NCBI GenBank assembly: GCA_024449915.1
Contig: JAMZAV010003190.1
Coordinates: forward strand, 1 to 64,000
Source: Sweltsa coloradensis
Taxonomy: Eukaryota > Arthropoda > Insecta > Plecoptera > Chloroperlidae
Direction: 5' to 3'
DNA length: 64,000 bases
Below are positions 31,996 to 44,186 of this stretch, in pieces. The notes beneath the pieces were generated by a model. That model saw nothing but the letters and a program-made list of their open reading frames with translations, made no database searches and was not told the origin of the DNA. Position numbers and translations under genes: made by a program. The stretch's first letter is position 1; every line of letters starts with the position of its first letter.

Positions 31996-32877
31996 TTTTA
32001 AGACATTTCCAGGGGGAAAGAAAGACGAATGGTTGGAGCGGGGTAAAGCAGATGTCTTTTTCGATTGACAGTCGAGTAAACCAGATCCCTTTTCGGCCGC
32101 ATTTTCCGGTGAGGGGAAAAGTCTGCGGGCCCACCCCAAAACCCCTGCCATGACATTAAATGCTGAAAAAAAGCCTCTGCATTCAATATGCCCAGTGGAC
32201 TGCGGCTCACAGACCCTTTTATCCCCCCAACAATGCATCTGTAAAAGGTAACGTTGTTGCAAAAATTGGGGAAAAAATAAAAAACATTTTGGGTACCTAC
32301 GGTTTAATTCCGTCACGAATTTGTTTCTATATAAAAAAATTTTCTTGAAACCATGCAATAAAAACCCCCAAGTTTAAGCACAGCCAGATGGCCATTGTAG
32401 ATTAAAATATTTTTATTAATAAAACTTGTCTTGAAAAAATTATGCACTAAAACTTTGATTGATTTTAAAATAGGTAACGAAAGTGTTTTTTATGAAAGTT
32501 TGTAAGTTATATGAATATTTAACAATTTTTCGGCCAACCCAAAATAATGATTTTTATTTGGGGTAAATTTTGATCCCAATTTACAACAACCTCATTCACA
32601 TTGTTCAACTCGAACGAAAGAATACCCAATTTTGTTTTAAACCCCTCAAAGTATGTGCTAAAAAACTCGTCTTAATCTTGATGAGCAGAAATAAAATTAG
32701 CTATGAGAGAAGCAAACGGGGGGAATTTTTAAATTTGACTGGGCCTCCCCAAGATTAAAAATTTTCCCTGATTTTCGTTCGCTTTTGTTTTTGTTTTAAT
32801 TTTTTTGCTTTTACGATGTTTTAGTCTGTTATTTGGGGCTTTTTCCCGGGACAAGCAAACCCGATATTTCAGGTAAA

Positions 32878-33315
32878 AAAATAAAAAAAATAAAAAATCC
32901 GAATGAGAGTCTACTCACTCAGTTACTAATATTTTCAGTGGGGGACTAACCCAAAGTGATAAAGCCAACCATGTAGGCCCGGGCCCGCGCAATCGACGAG
33001 TGACAATAAGCAGAAAAAAGGTTGATTTTTTTTAATGGGAATTTCAATCAGTGGTAGGACGTGGAACACCCGCGGATAAACGCCAAAATAACTGGCCGAT
33101 TCAACAACTTTAATTTTCTTTTAAAAAATTGTGCAATTTGCAAAATTTATTAGGGCCCCTCGTTGTAGGAGGCCCCAAAAGTCACCTTTTTACAAACCCA
33201 AAGACAAGAACTGATGGACTTTAAATCAAAGTTACAAAATTCTGATTTTCGGGGGAATCAAACCTGGACTGCTGCTTTGGAAGCAGAGACCTACCCCAAA
33301 AGACCACGAGCCCAC
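32878..33315 (-). repeat. SINE-1, near full-length, error-rich copy
   Basis: Tail at left ('GAGTCTACTCACTCAGTTAC'), 'GTAGGCCCGGGCCCGCGCAA' and 'CAATCGACGAGTGA', 'CACCCGCGGAT', 'CCTCGTTGTAGGAGG', and a tRNA-like head at right with 'TTTGGAAGCAGAGACCTACC'. Compared with other copies, many differences are homopolymer changes. Confidence 0.75.
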
Positions 33316-36300
33316 TATTTAAAAAACCTTTGAATTGGCATAATTTTTAAAGAAAATAAAAAAAAATGTATTTTGAAAAATCAAACTATTACAATTTTTA
33401 ACAATTAAGGAAACAGGGAATACCCCACTACCTCGTCCGAAAAGCACTAAAAAATGCATTCGCAAAAGGGGGGGGCCTAGTAAAGTAGTACGATGGTGTG
33501 ACACAGTTTTTGCAAACAAAGAAAAAAAATAAATTATACTAGGGTGGTGTGACACAGTAAACAAAATAAACAAGAAAAGTAGTCAGAAGTATACAAGCAA
33601 AAATGGTGTCATAATTTATAAACAAGAAAAATTGACAATAAAAAAATAAAAGAAAAAATTTTTCGTCCGTGTGACTTGTGAGCAGTTTGCAAAAAGAAAA
33701 AAAATTCAAATAAAAAGCAGCGTGTTCTACACATTAAAATATATTTTTTTTAAGTTCGGCGGTTATAAATTGCAACTAAAAGTGACAATAATAAATAAGT
33801 ACATCGGGGTGCACATAGCCCGGGAAATTGGGGGCAAACATAAACAAGAAAGTGACAATAAAAGTAGGTACGTTTTGGGGGACACAGTTCGTAACATTGA
33901 AAGTAGGGATTTAAGGTGCACCGGTGTGACATTTATCACTAACACATTAATAAAATTACAGTAAATTTAAAATTAAAATTTGTTTTAAAGTTGACTATCT
34001 ACATCTTTTCTTTATTGCCTTTTTTTTGGGTTTGGGGTTTTTTTTGCCTCTGTTATTGTAAGACAATCTCCATAATCTCGCTTCAAAATTCTAGGAAACC
34101 ATTCATTTTTCAGAAAGATGCCTGGGGCCCTACACCAATAACATTTTCTTTTCTCTCGCGTCGTCTCACTGTCGAAGCGGATGTCAAACCCCATCTTTTT
34201 TGTATTGCAACTGAATGCAAACAAATTTACCCGCTCTCAAAGAAATAAAACATAAATTTTTTTTTCACAACAAGTTTTGCTCTTTATGAAAAAATGTGAG
34301 CAGATACAAGAATTTTTCGTTCTTTGGTGTTAGATTGAAGGGGGGGGCATAGCCCTATAAATTATTGATACGCGACGACACTGTTTTGTTTTATGAATTT
34401 TTTTTATCTTTATTTGTCTTATAGAATCTAATTTATGTTTAAACTTAAAAAATTATTTGTCACTAATTTTTAGATTTATATTTTAGCATTTTGTCAATTT
34501 TTTTTTGACATTTCATTTTCTTTTTATTTCCGTTATTTTGTGTCTTTTTTCCCCAACACGACACTGCGACAACATTAATTAATTATTAAATTTATTCCCC
34601 GTTGGGATGGAAATCATGCCAAAAAGGGAGGCTATAGAATGCACTTTAAAAAAGGCCGGGCCCCAAAACCCCCCAAATATATGATACTGGTGGCCTAAAA
34701 GTCGGCCCAAAGCCCGCGGTTTTTCGAAGACATAAAAATCATAAGGGTATTTGGCTCTGCAAAAGGGTCTGCCTTTTTCGTTTTTGAAAAAGATATTTGA
34801 TGTTATTTCTTAGTTTCCCCTAATTTATGTTTTTAACTGACCAAACCCGAACTGGCCCCAAATTCAAAGTTTCGGGCCCCCGGCCCCAAACCCAAAAATA
34901 AATAAAAAAAGCTGCCCGGCCCCGGGGTGGGCTTTTGGGGCCGTCGAGCAAAAATTCCCCATCTCTATAGCCTACGTCTTTTGGATTACATTGCTAAATT
35001 AATTAAAAAGTTATGTTCGTTAAAAATTTCCTTGGAAAATAATGTTTTTCTTGCATATAGAAGTATTATTTAAAAACTTGTTAGAATATTGGGCTTTAAC
35101 TCCCTTTTTTTATTGCAACGCAAAAAAAAAAATTTTTTTTGAATTATTTAAATATATAGTTTCGTATTACTATTTTTTTTTAATTAATTGTGCCATTCTA
35201 ATGAATTTTTGTTTATCTATAAAAAATTTTAAAGTGATACTGTAACAAATTATGTCTAGGAAAAACATTTTCAAAAGGCAAGAACCCCCCATCTCATTTA
35301 ATGGGTTTTAATGAATTTGGCCCTCTAAAAATAATGCTACAATCATATTTTTTTTGCAAATAGCATATTCAAATTTTTTTTCCCCCCAAGAATAGAAGTG
35401 CATATTTTGTGAAGTTTAAAAACTTGCAAATAAATTTCATTTAGAGTTCAAATTTTAAATCCTATTTAAAATTTTTTTAGATTTTAATTTTAATTTAGTA
35501 GCACAAACAAAAACAAATACCTTTAAATACTATTTCACTTTTTTGGGGGATTTATTATTTTATTTGTGAAAAGTTTTGGGTTTCGCCTAAAATAATAATT
35601 TTATTTTTTATTTTAAATTGTATTTAATTTAAAATGCAAATTTCATTAATTTTGGACCCCTTTATTTTCTAAATTTTGAGTTTTTTAAAAGTATGAAAAA
35701 AAAAAACATTTCTGCTGCAATTTTTTTTATTCCCTTCTTCCCCCTATAAGTCGAAACAAAAATACCTCGAAGCAATCCGTCATTTTGGGTTAAATTTATT
35801 TTCTCGAACAACGTCTAACAAATGCAAATCTACTTGCTACCATGAAAGGTATTCTTTTTGGGCCCTACGACCATGCCCGCGACCCAACAAAAGGGCTTTT
35901 CTGGCAACAGAAACCACCCAATTACCCCGGTGCGAGGGTGGCGCCCAGCTGTACCCCCCCCTCCAACGGCCTTCCAAGCATTCAGTTTTTTGGCGCGCTC
36001 ATCAGCAAAACGCTGTAGTTTCCCTGTCGGATCAAAATTTTTTGTGAATAACGGAAAATAAAAAATTTTATAAAATTTAATTTAAACAAAATCAAAAAGC
36101 CCCGTTTTAGGCTTTTCGTAAACTATGTTAGATAAAGAGCTAAAACTTATACCATTTTTAAAAGTACCAATACCATTCGAAATGTACAAAAGTTATGATT
36201 TTTTTTTTTGGGTTTCCCCTCCTTTTTTTTTTAAAAATTCTTTTTTTTTAACCTAATCATTCAAAGTTCTAGGGTTTTTGAATTTTTTTTAAAGGCCCAG

Positions 36301-36369
36301 CATAAAAACTAATGCGAAAAAAAAAATCTTTTTGCCAGCTCTGCTGACATTTCAAAGGCTGTCTGTTAA

Positions 36370-36740
36370 ATACCTTAGCTAGGGAAAAAAAAGGGTGAGG
36401 TGGTTTGGCACATGAAAGGAGAAAGCAGGATTTCCCCAAATGCGATGAACAAGATCGGAAAAAAACGGGGAAAAAAAATGGGGGCCCAGACTGAGATGGG
36501 GAAAAAGTTAAAAGCATTTGGGTTTTAAAAAGGGGTAACCAGGGAAGAACGAAAAATATGGCAAAAACTGGTGGAGGTCCCTGAGGAAGAAGACATTTTG
36601 GAGAGAAAGAAAGGGAAGTAGATGATGCAGAGGAAGAAAAAGATGATGTGGGAGAAGCGTCAGGCATGGCTAGCCGGCTTTGATAAGCCCGGGGAGCCAA
36701 GAATGTGGTGGGAACCTCCCACCCCCTACCAGACTTAGTT
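36370..36740 (+). pseudogene. RTE-like LINE C-terminal remnant
   Basis: Plus-strand translation in broken frames gives RWFGHMK, a KRGKKMGAQTEMGKKLKAFG segment, VTREERKIWQKLVEVPEEED and, after stops, an acidic MQRKKK stretch ending QAWLAGFDKPG. It parallels the end of the 13.0-13.25 kb copy (LRWNGHFRRM ... W.ELV ... GLASRC). The 3' flanks also match: 'CCACCCCCTACCAGACTTAGT' style followed by 'GTTGGAAATAGG', against 'CCACCCCCTGACC' and 'GTTGGAAACAGG' at 13287-13317. It is the 3' end of a second RTE insertion. Confidence 0.7.
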
Positions 36741-37482
36741 GGAAATAGGGTTAGATATTAATTAATTTTTATTTATGTGCTTTAGTATTTAATTAATTTA
36801 ATGTAAAAGCCTACATCACACTTGTGGAGCTTGCTGTTTTGTTGGTGGCAATAAATAAATATTTAAAGTGGGTCTTAAAAGCAAGTTTGTGTAATGTTAC
36901 TTGTTAGTTAGGTTCAGGGGATGAGATGTCGCCGTCGGACGGACGACAACATTTGTTAACAGACGTGACAACTTGTCGGTTGACAGTAACACCCTAGTAA
37001 ATAGAATCCCGGGGCTTACATTTGCTACAGTGGCATGAAAGAAATGTTACGACGCTGAGCTTGAGTAATACAATCTTTACTAAGTTTGCGCTTTCGACTA
37101 AGTTGAAATGTGGGTTAGTAATATGTTTGTAGGAACCTAGACGGGATACATGACCGGGATCTCCGCTGTAACTCGTGGGCCGTGTTATATGCGGGAGTGG
37201 GGGCGGGAGGACTCGAGGATACATCAACACAACATTATTACTTTGTCAAGGATGGCTACAACAACACAACATATCAAAGTCACAAATAACAATTATTTTG
37301 TTTGTAATGTTGTTTATTTTTTGCCTTGCGGCTAAAACAATACAGTAGAATGCAATAGAAAAATATAGTTGGAGCATTGATTTACCGGTTATCATATTAT
37401 TACAAACAAGACATATTAGCAAATCACACACAAAATAAACGTGTCACTTAAAACAGTACGATGATTTTTATTTGGTTTTCAG

Positions 37483-37803
37483 ACTAGATGGTTTACAGAA
37501 CATTGCACCGCGTAATGAGAGTGTAATAACACGCGTACTTGACGTGTCATAGCCTTCTGTGGTCCGCATTGAAGCAAGACTCACTAGGTGCCTGGATGAG
37601 AGAGCGTTCAATAACAACAAAGTAGAACTCGACAACATGTCGACGAAGAGAAACAAAGCCCGTCAGGTCACCGATGATGGCTGCACTGATGGTCTCTGGA
37701 GTGTACGAAGGTGTCAAGTGTCATCAGACTTGACTGCCGACAATAAACGATGGCTCACTGAAAGAAAGGCGACACACAAGAGAATGTTTCGAACCATAGG
37801 ATG
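37483..37803 (+). pseudogene. Exon-like block in Dup-A, copy 1
   Basis: Preceded by TTTGGTTTTCAG, a good splice acceptor. From 37484 the frame reads LDGLQNIAPRNESVITRVLD, meets a TAG near 37548 where copy 2 has a Trp-Gln pair, then continues as RIEARLTRCLDERAFNNNKV and on to a stop at 37802. The two Dup-A copies keep the same frame over much of this block and differ by scattered substitutions and small indels, suggesting an originally coding segment of at least 100 residues. The family is not recognised. It may encode part of the protein of an undescribed mobile element, or a host exon. Confidence 0.35.
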
Positions 37804-37920
37804 AGAATTTGAACATTCTATCAAGTCATCAACACCACAGAGAAAATGTGGGAAATCCACAAGATTCTCGAATGCACCAAGACTCGACAAACATCCATCT
37901 GACATACATTCTGTTCTGTA

Positions 37921-37944
37921 CCCCCCCCCCCCCCCCCCCCCCCC
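37921..37944 (+). repeat. Poly-C tract
   Basis: About 24 consecutive C. The homologous position in copy 2 (43527-43552) is also poly-C, of a different length. Confidence 0.95.
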
Positions 37945-38106
37945 TTCCCCACACACACAATCTCATCTCCCACGACAAGCACACACGGGATGAAGACGAG
38001 AGCTCAATCCAGGAACATCCCCAGCGGCACAACAACACAAATACAGTATTATTACACTCTCATTAACGCGGTGCAATGTCCCGATCAATCCTTTCTTTTG
38101 CCAATA

Positions 38107-38864
38107 GGGAACCTAAGTGGGCGTTGTCCGGTTCTCTCCGGTCAGCGAGGTATAGGCGATTAACCCGTGCTAAATGTTTCGTAAACGATATTAGCGCTCA
38201 GAAACCCGACCACGGACCGGAATTATATTTCATACTGTAAGAAACTATAATCCTTTCCGCGTTTGCGTGGAATACATAAAACTCTGCCTCTATCACAAAT
38301 ATTAATGACATTGTTTTGAGTGAAGTGAAACTCTACATTTCACTGTTGCCAAACCTTCCAAACGCTCATGAAAAAGCACGTAAAAACACTTTTGTCGTGG
38401 CATCAGCATAACATTGGTATCCGACTTGCTTGTGGCACTGTGAGGTCACTGGGTTGTACTAGATTATACATTATAATAAAAATATCCTTTAATGTGCCAA
38501 CAAAATCTTGAATACGAAGTAAATTTAGCAACCATGGACAGGGCGCGTGGTATGCTGAGGATGCCACAGCGGCACACAACGGTGGCTGCGCCTCGCTTAG
38601 GTTGCCACTCAGTCAAATTTGCGCACAGCACGGAACATGGGTCATTTAACTCATAATAGTTGAATTTAGGAAGCGTCCATCGAGCAAAGTAAGAATGCCA
38701 TCATCTTCTTTACACAATTATGCATCTTGTGATGTTATTGGTTTAGATTTCTTTTGCGCGAGTCAAAAGATACGGCGAGTTACATTTTCGTGCCATGCTA
38801 ATTCTTATGGGCGCTGAGACCAGAGAGAACCAATTTCCTTCCCGCCTTCAAAACTTAGGTTCCC
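38107..38864. mobile_element. TA-flanked MITE (Tc1/mariner-type), 758 bp
   Basis: Ends GGGAACCTAAGT and ACTTAGGTTCCC are perfectly complementary and are flanked by TA at 38105-38106 and 38865-38866. Dup-A copy 2 lacks it ('GCCAATAATGGCAAGGCTAC'). TA duplication is the Tc1/mariner hallmark. No transposase. Confidence 0.85.
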
Positions 38865-39477
38865 TATAAGGGCTATGGCTACAGTTATCAAAGATATCAA
38901 TTTGTGACACCAAAATAATCTTGGTTAGTTTTTAAATTGCATGTGATTTTTTCCTTGCTACGTATAAATAATAAAGTTATTATATTATATTGATATACCG
39001 GTACCTAATCTCGTTAAGATACAATAGGGTGATACAAACAAGATATATCATAATAACAATACAAGTAATATTTATTTTTTTATAAACATTTTTGCAAATT
39101 TTTTGCGGCTATAGTACAGTATAAAAATTAGGTACATCATAAACAGTGACGAAGTTAACTGGTAATCACATCAGTATTAGAACCATGATACAAACAAGGA
39201 CATACGGTATGATATTGCTGATCAGCTCTGACCAAGACAATGCAATACATATCAATAATAAACATATTAATAATTCTAATTTATCTATTTTCATCTGAAA
39301 ACGAATGCATAGGGTACTCGGGTTACTCATACATCACAGGTAGGGCCCTACCCCCAAATAGAGCTGGTAGATTGAGTAAAACCTTGCATCTTACACGTAA
39401 TTTCGTACTGGCTATGTTTTCCATACACTGTCACAGATTGATAGACTACACTGCGTTTTATGCATTTCAAAACATGT

Positions 39478-39577
39478 TTAATAAAATACAATCCAGAAAT
39501 TACAAAATCTTTCCCGGCCTGGGGATTGAACCCAGGTCTCCCACATTTCGGTAATAAGGGCGCTTTAGCCAACTAGA
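39478..39577 (-). repeat. SINE-2 (tRNA-derived) copy
   Basis: Minus strand: an A-box-like TAGTTGGCTAAAGCG, box B GGGTTCAATCCCC, then 'TAATTTCTGGATTGTATT' in the body. Homologs at 54350-54453 and 55479-55547. Confidence 0.65.
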
Positions 39578-40715
39578 CTAGGGAAACGCCAAAGTCGTTG
39601 TTGGACGAGTGAGCGAGTCATGTGTTTAGTACCCGGGAACATCTGCATACAAGTTGATTGATATATATAAGTATAAATAAGAGGGGTTTTCAGTTTAGTT
39701 GGTATAAGGGCGCGACTACTGAAGTGCCCTTAAATGCGCCACTCTGGTAGATTTTGAGTAGGGTTACCCTGTCCATGTACAACTTTATCACTAAGGTGAA
39801 TAACAAAATTTTAAAGGGTGTGGATGGTTGGAGGGGATGTGTTCCAATGATAATTTAATTGAGCTCATCCCAGCATTCACAATTTGATTAATACAGAAAC
39901 TAAAAACAAAACAAAAACAGCTGTAACAATATCGACAGAAAACGCCCCGAAATAGTCACGCCGTATATTGGTGGAGTACCATAACGTTAACTAATAAATT
40001 AACGTGGTTCTTTTTTACCATCCAGAATCTAATGAATGTGTACTGAAAACAGGTCACATTATTCCAAGTTATTTTTTGGTATTAATGTACATTCGTAGTC
40101 CTTAATCTATCATAATGGAAGTCAAATTCACCGTATTTCTGTAATAAAACAAATGATTCAATAGGCAAAAGTTATATGCCTTTGGTGGAGGTGCCGGGTA
40201 TGAGCGAGAAAAGTTTTCAGTCCATAAGATAGCATTGTTGGTGGAGGCGCCGGGTCTCACTCTTGATTTATTATTTCTACTTCACAATCCAATTTAATTA
40301 CGGAGGGTGGTAATATTGTTGTGGTTTTTTTTTTTTAGCACAAGTGACGGTGAATTTATTAAGTGTGTTTCAAATATGTAGGTCAGTGGACCTCAAGTCA
40401 GGTGTAGCAACAAATCGTATCTCTGTACTAGTATTTGCTCTCACAATTTTTGTATTGTTCATTATAGGAACGCCAACGCCGTGTTAGACAAGCGAGCCTT
40501 GTGTTGATACCTTGGTACATTCCATTTCTTCCCCCTACCTAGGCCATCCCTAGCATCTAGGCTAGAGTGGCTCATTATGGCTTTAGTTGACGGAAACTTA
40601 AAAAAATTATTATTTCTACCAATACAATCAATCAACTTGTAACCTGCAGATGTGCCCGGGTACAAATACATGACTCGCTCACCTCGTCTAACAACGACTT
40701 GGCGGTTTCCCTTAG
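39578..40715. mobile_element. Helentron-like element with two outward 3'-type ends
   Basis: Left end reads (minus strand outward) CTCACTCGTCCAACAACGAC, then GGCGTTTCCCTAG; right end (plus strand outward) CTCACCTCGTCTAACAACGA, then GGCGGTTTCCCTTAG. The two ends are inverted repeats of about 90 bp, and both are followed by T. Other family members have this structure at one end only. The interior includes two 'TTGGTGGAGG' repeats (40180, 40235) and an R3 fragment at 40525-40600. No coding. Confidence 0.65.
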
Positions 40716-40888
40716 TACGATCTGTTGACGTTTCAAGGATCATTTTGTAACAATAGGTAAAACAAGAACAAGAAAACAGGATCATTCATAAACTGTACAT
40801 AATATCATATGTATTTATTTATGCATTTGTTTGTTTGTTTATTTATTTAACGTCTATCATATTGAGTTAAAATATTGACAAAGGGTAG

Positions 40889-41232
40889 GAATTGGCCCAG
40901 AGCATGGCTCTGCTAATCGTAAAAAGGCAGATTCAAAGAAAAAAAGTCCACCTCGCACATCAGCTAGAAAGAGCGAATATCTCTACTCAGCGAAACTAGA
41001 GGAAAGCTCTGCAATCGTCGTCGGGGACCTTGCCCCCTTCCCTTGGACGACCCCCGGGCGACCCCCCCGATGACAACGACACAACGACGATGACCAAAGA
41101 CGTTTGACCGACCGCGACGTGAGAACATCCCCCTTCCTCCCCTTACCGTTGGCGGTTTTATGACCAGCATGGGCCCCTCACCCCCCCCCATCCCTTAGCT
41201 AGAGTGGGCATTATGGACCTAACGGTTGACGG
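40889..41232 (-). repeat. Dispersed G/C-rich repeat R3, copy 2
   Basis: Reverse complement of 25296-25636, about 80-85% similar by eye. It abuts the start of Dup-A copy 2. Confidence 0.75.
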
Positions 41233-41514
41233 TCATCAACCAAAAAACAAAATACAAAGGAGGAAAAGTAAATACATCAACAATGTATCAGTAACAGAAT
41301 AATTTTCGTAACAAAATTTAAAAAAAGTCCTGGTGAAGAAGACAACACGGTATTCGAAACTTTGACAGATAATATCATGAATACCACCGCGACTAAACAG
41401 CCCGATTAATAAATATGTCATCAACGAGTCGCAAGACACTTGGAAGTTTCATGGTTAGTTAATTGTTCAAGTCGCTTAATTGCTAATCCGGATGATAAGT
41501 GGTATGCACCCACA

Positions 41515-41720
41515 TGTGAGCCGATGTAGGTAGTCCATGCTCGTTAGATTCCAGTCCAGCCACCTACAATTCATACAGATGATAAAATAAAAAAATAAAA
41601 TAACCCATAAAAAAATAAATAATAATAAAGCAACCCAAATAGTGAGCCGATGTAGTGTCCATGCCTCTGTTAGATTTCCAGGTCCAGCCACCTACAATTC
41701 ATACAGAGGATGCTTCCACG
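41515..41720 (+). repeat. Local tandem duplication in Dup-A copy 2
   Basis: The segment 'GCCGATGTAG...CCAGCCACCTACAATTCATACAGA' occurs twice about 125 bp apart, separated by an A-rich insert. Copy 1 has it once (30690-30745). Confidence 0.8.
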
Positions 41721-42400
41721 TGCGGCAGCATGCTGTAATTGAGCTATGTACAATGACCCTTGGGCGATATGGGTGAGGCGATCCCCCCCCCCCCCCCCCC
41801 CCCCCTTAAAGTTTCCTAGAATAGTAAAAAAAATTAATCATAAACACTTTAAAGTAGGGATTCAATTAAATTATTGATATAAATGTATTAATACATAGCA
41901 ATTATTTGTGTCATCATTGTTCCTCGTTGTTTTAATTAAACTTTGCGATGTTACTTTGTAAATAAGCGTATAATTTAAAAAAAATTGGACATGCATAAAA
42001 TGATCTATCTATCAATCCTTAAAATGAAATTAAATGACACAATTGTAATACATTTACTGGGAAGGTGTCTGCAAGACTGGCGCTCCGCCGTGCTGAGGTG
42101 TGACCAGGACCTGTTGACGACTCTGGTATGAGGGTGGGGGGGGGGGGGGTTCTTTGGAGGGAAGCTGGTCGTACACTTCTCTGGAGATGTTGTAGGTGGT
42201 CCATCATGTTTGGGTAAAGTAAGTTAAGTTCAGGGGATGAGATGTAGCCGTTGGACGGACGACATTTATTAACAGACGTGACAACTTGTCGGTCGACGGT
42301 AACACCCTAGTAGGCCTAATAGAATCCCGGGGCTAACATTTGCTACAGTGGCATGCAAGAAATGTTACAACGCTGAGCTTGAGTGATACAATCTTTACTA

Positions 42401-42710
42401 AAGCATCATTCACAACTATAGTTCGAAGGCTTAAGGCGCAAGGTCCAAGGCGTAATATTTCGTATTGCCGAGTATATATTGCAATCAGAAGGTTCACAAC
42501 TCGTCAGGCTTAAGGCGTAAGTCGCAATGAATTGCCCAAAATCCAATTCTTACGACTAGGCCTTACAACGAGCCAATCAGAACAGTGAGCTGTGTGTGTG
42601 CGAGTGAGAAAAGAGAGAGAAGCAAGGCAGTTGTGAACGACTCACATTTCTTACGACTTACACCATGCGACTTAAACCTTACGCCTTAGAACTAGTTGTG
42701 AATGATGCTT
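42401..42710. mobile_element. TA-flanked MITE, 310 bp
   Basis: Ends AAGCATCATTCACAACTA and TAGTTGTGAATGATGCTT are perfect complements, with further imperfect pairing inward ('GGCTTAAGGCG' and 'CGCCTTAG'). TA flanks at 42399-42400 and 42711-42712. Dup-A copy 1 lacks it (37081-37090). Confidence 0.88.
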
Positions 42711-43111
42711 TAGTTGTCACTTACGACTAAGTTGAAGTGTAATATGTTTGTAGGAACCAAGAGGAGTACATGACCGGGATCTCCGCGGTAACTCGTGGGC
42801 TGTGTTACATGGGGGGAGGGGCGGGAGGACTCGAGGATACCTACATGAACACAACATTATTATTTTGTCAAGGATGGCTACAACAACACAACAAATCAAA
42901 GTAACAAATAGCAAATATTTTGTTTGTAATGTTGTTTATTATTTTGCCTTGCGGCTAAAACAATACAGTTGAATGCGATAGAAAAATATAGTTGAACAAT
43001 GGTTTACCGGCTAATCTATTATTACAAACAAGACGATTATCAAATCACACACAAAATAATCAAAGTGTCACTTAAAACAGTACGATGATTTCTATTTGGA
43101 TTTCAGACTAG

Positions 43112-43430
43112 ACGGTTTACAGAACATTGCACCGCGTAATGAGAGTGTTATAACACGCGTACTTGACGTGTGGCAGCCTTACGTGGTCCGCATTGAAGCA
43201 AGACTAAGTAGGTGCCTGGATGAGAAAGCGTTCAACAACAACAAAGTAGAACTCAACAACATGTCCACGGAGAAGCAAAGCCCGTAGTGAAGGTCACCGA
43301 TGATGGCTGCACTGATGGTCTCCTGCGTGTACGAAGGTCAAGTGTCATCAGACTGACTGCCGACAATAAACTATGGCTCAATGAAAGAAAGGCGACACAC
43401 AAGAGAATGTTTCGAACTTAGCCGAGAATT
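43112..43430 (+). pseudogene. Exon-like block in Dup-A, copy 2
   Basis: Homolog of 37483-37803, also preceded by TTTGGATTTCAG. The frame through LDGLQNIAPRNESVITRVLD and RIEARLSRCLDEKAFNNNKV is uninterrupted here, but a small indel at about 43285 shifts it to a stop (TAG near 43286) where copy 1 stays open. The lesions in the two copies are thus complementary, consistent with independent decay of one ancestral coding block. Product unknown. Confidence 0.35.
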
Positions 43431-44186
43431 TGAAAACTCTTAAGGAAGCTGTGGAAATCACAAGATTCTCAAATGCACCAAGACTCGACAGAGAAACATC
43501 CATCTGACATACATTCTGTTCTGTACCCCCCCCCCCCCCCCCCCCCCCCCCCTCCCCACACCACACACAATCTTAACACCCACAACAAGCACACACGAGA
43601 TGAAGACGAGAGCTCAATCCAGGAACATCCCCAGCGGGGCACAACAACACAAAATACAGTATTATTACCCTCCTCATTAACACGGTGGCAAGTGTCCGAT
43701 CAATCCTTTATTTTGCCAATAATGGCAAGGCTACAGTTATTCAAAGATATAACGTGACACAAAATAATCTTGGTTAGTTTTTAAATTGCATGTGATTTTC
43801 CTTGCTACGTATTAACAAAGGTTGGATATATGATTTGATATACCAGTACCTAATCTCATTACGATACAAATACTGTGATACAAACACAAGAATAATCATA
43901 ATAACAAGTAACTAATAACAATACAAGTAATATTAATTTCGTTTAATTATTGCGAATGTTTGCCTTAATTTGCGGCTATTTACCAGTAATAAAAATTAGG
44001 TACATAATTAACAGTGACTGATGCACTGGTAATCACATCAGTATTAGAACATGATACAAACAAGACGTACCGGTATTAATATTACTGATCAGTCTGATCA
44101 CATACAATGCAATATCATGTAAATAATAACAATATTAATTATTGTATTTATTTATTTTCATCTGACAACGGAATGCATAGGGTACT

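Larger units (their letters stand above)
31258..36902. other. 5.6-kb insertion in Dup-A, homopolymer-rich, low-confidence sequence
   Basis: Absent from Dup-A copy 2. Sequence is full of inflated runs (GGGG, CCCC, AAAA, TTTT). It contains pieces of an RTE-like LINE at both ends and one SINE-1 copy, all with unusual errors relative to sister copies. Short frames in between (for example 33671-33964, 35042-35245) have no recognisable domain. Confidence 0.55.
36903..39335 (+). repeat. Duplicated unit Dup-A, copy 1, second part
   Basis: Homologous to 42225-44195 apart from a 310-bp MITE missing here and a 758-bp MITE present only here. Landmarks: 'TTCAGGGGATGAGATGT', 'AATCCCGGGGCT', 'GATCTCCGC', an exon-like block near 37483, a C-run of ~24 at 37921 and 'AATGCATAGGGTACTCGGGT' at the end. 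Confidence 0.85.

Noticed and set aside
36269..36700. 143-codon minus frame, Pro/Ser-rich
   Set aside because: Antisense of the RTE C-terminal remnant.
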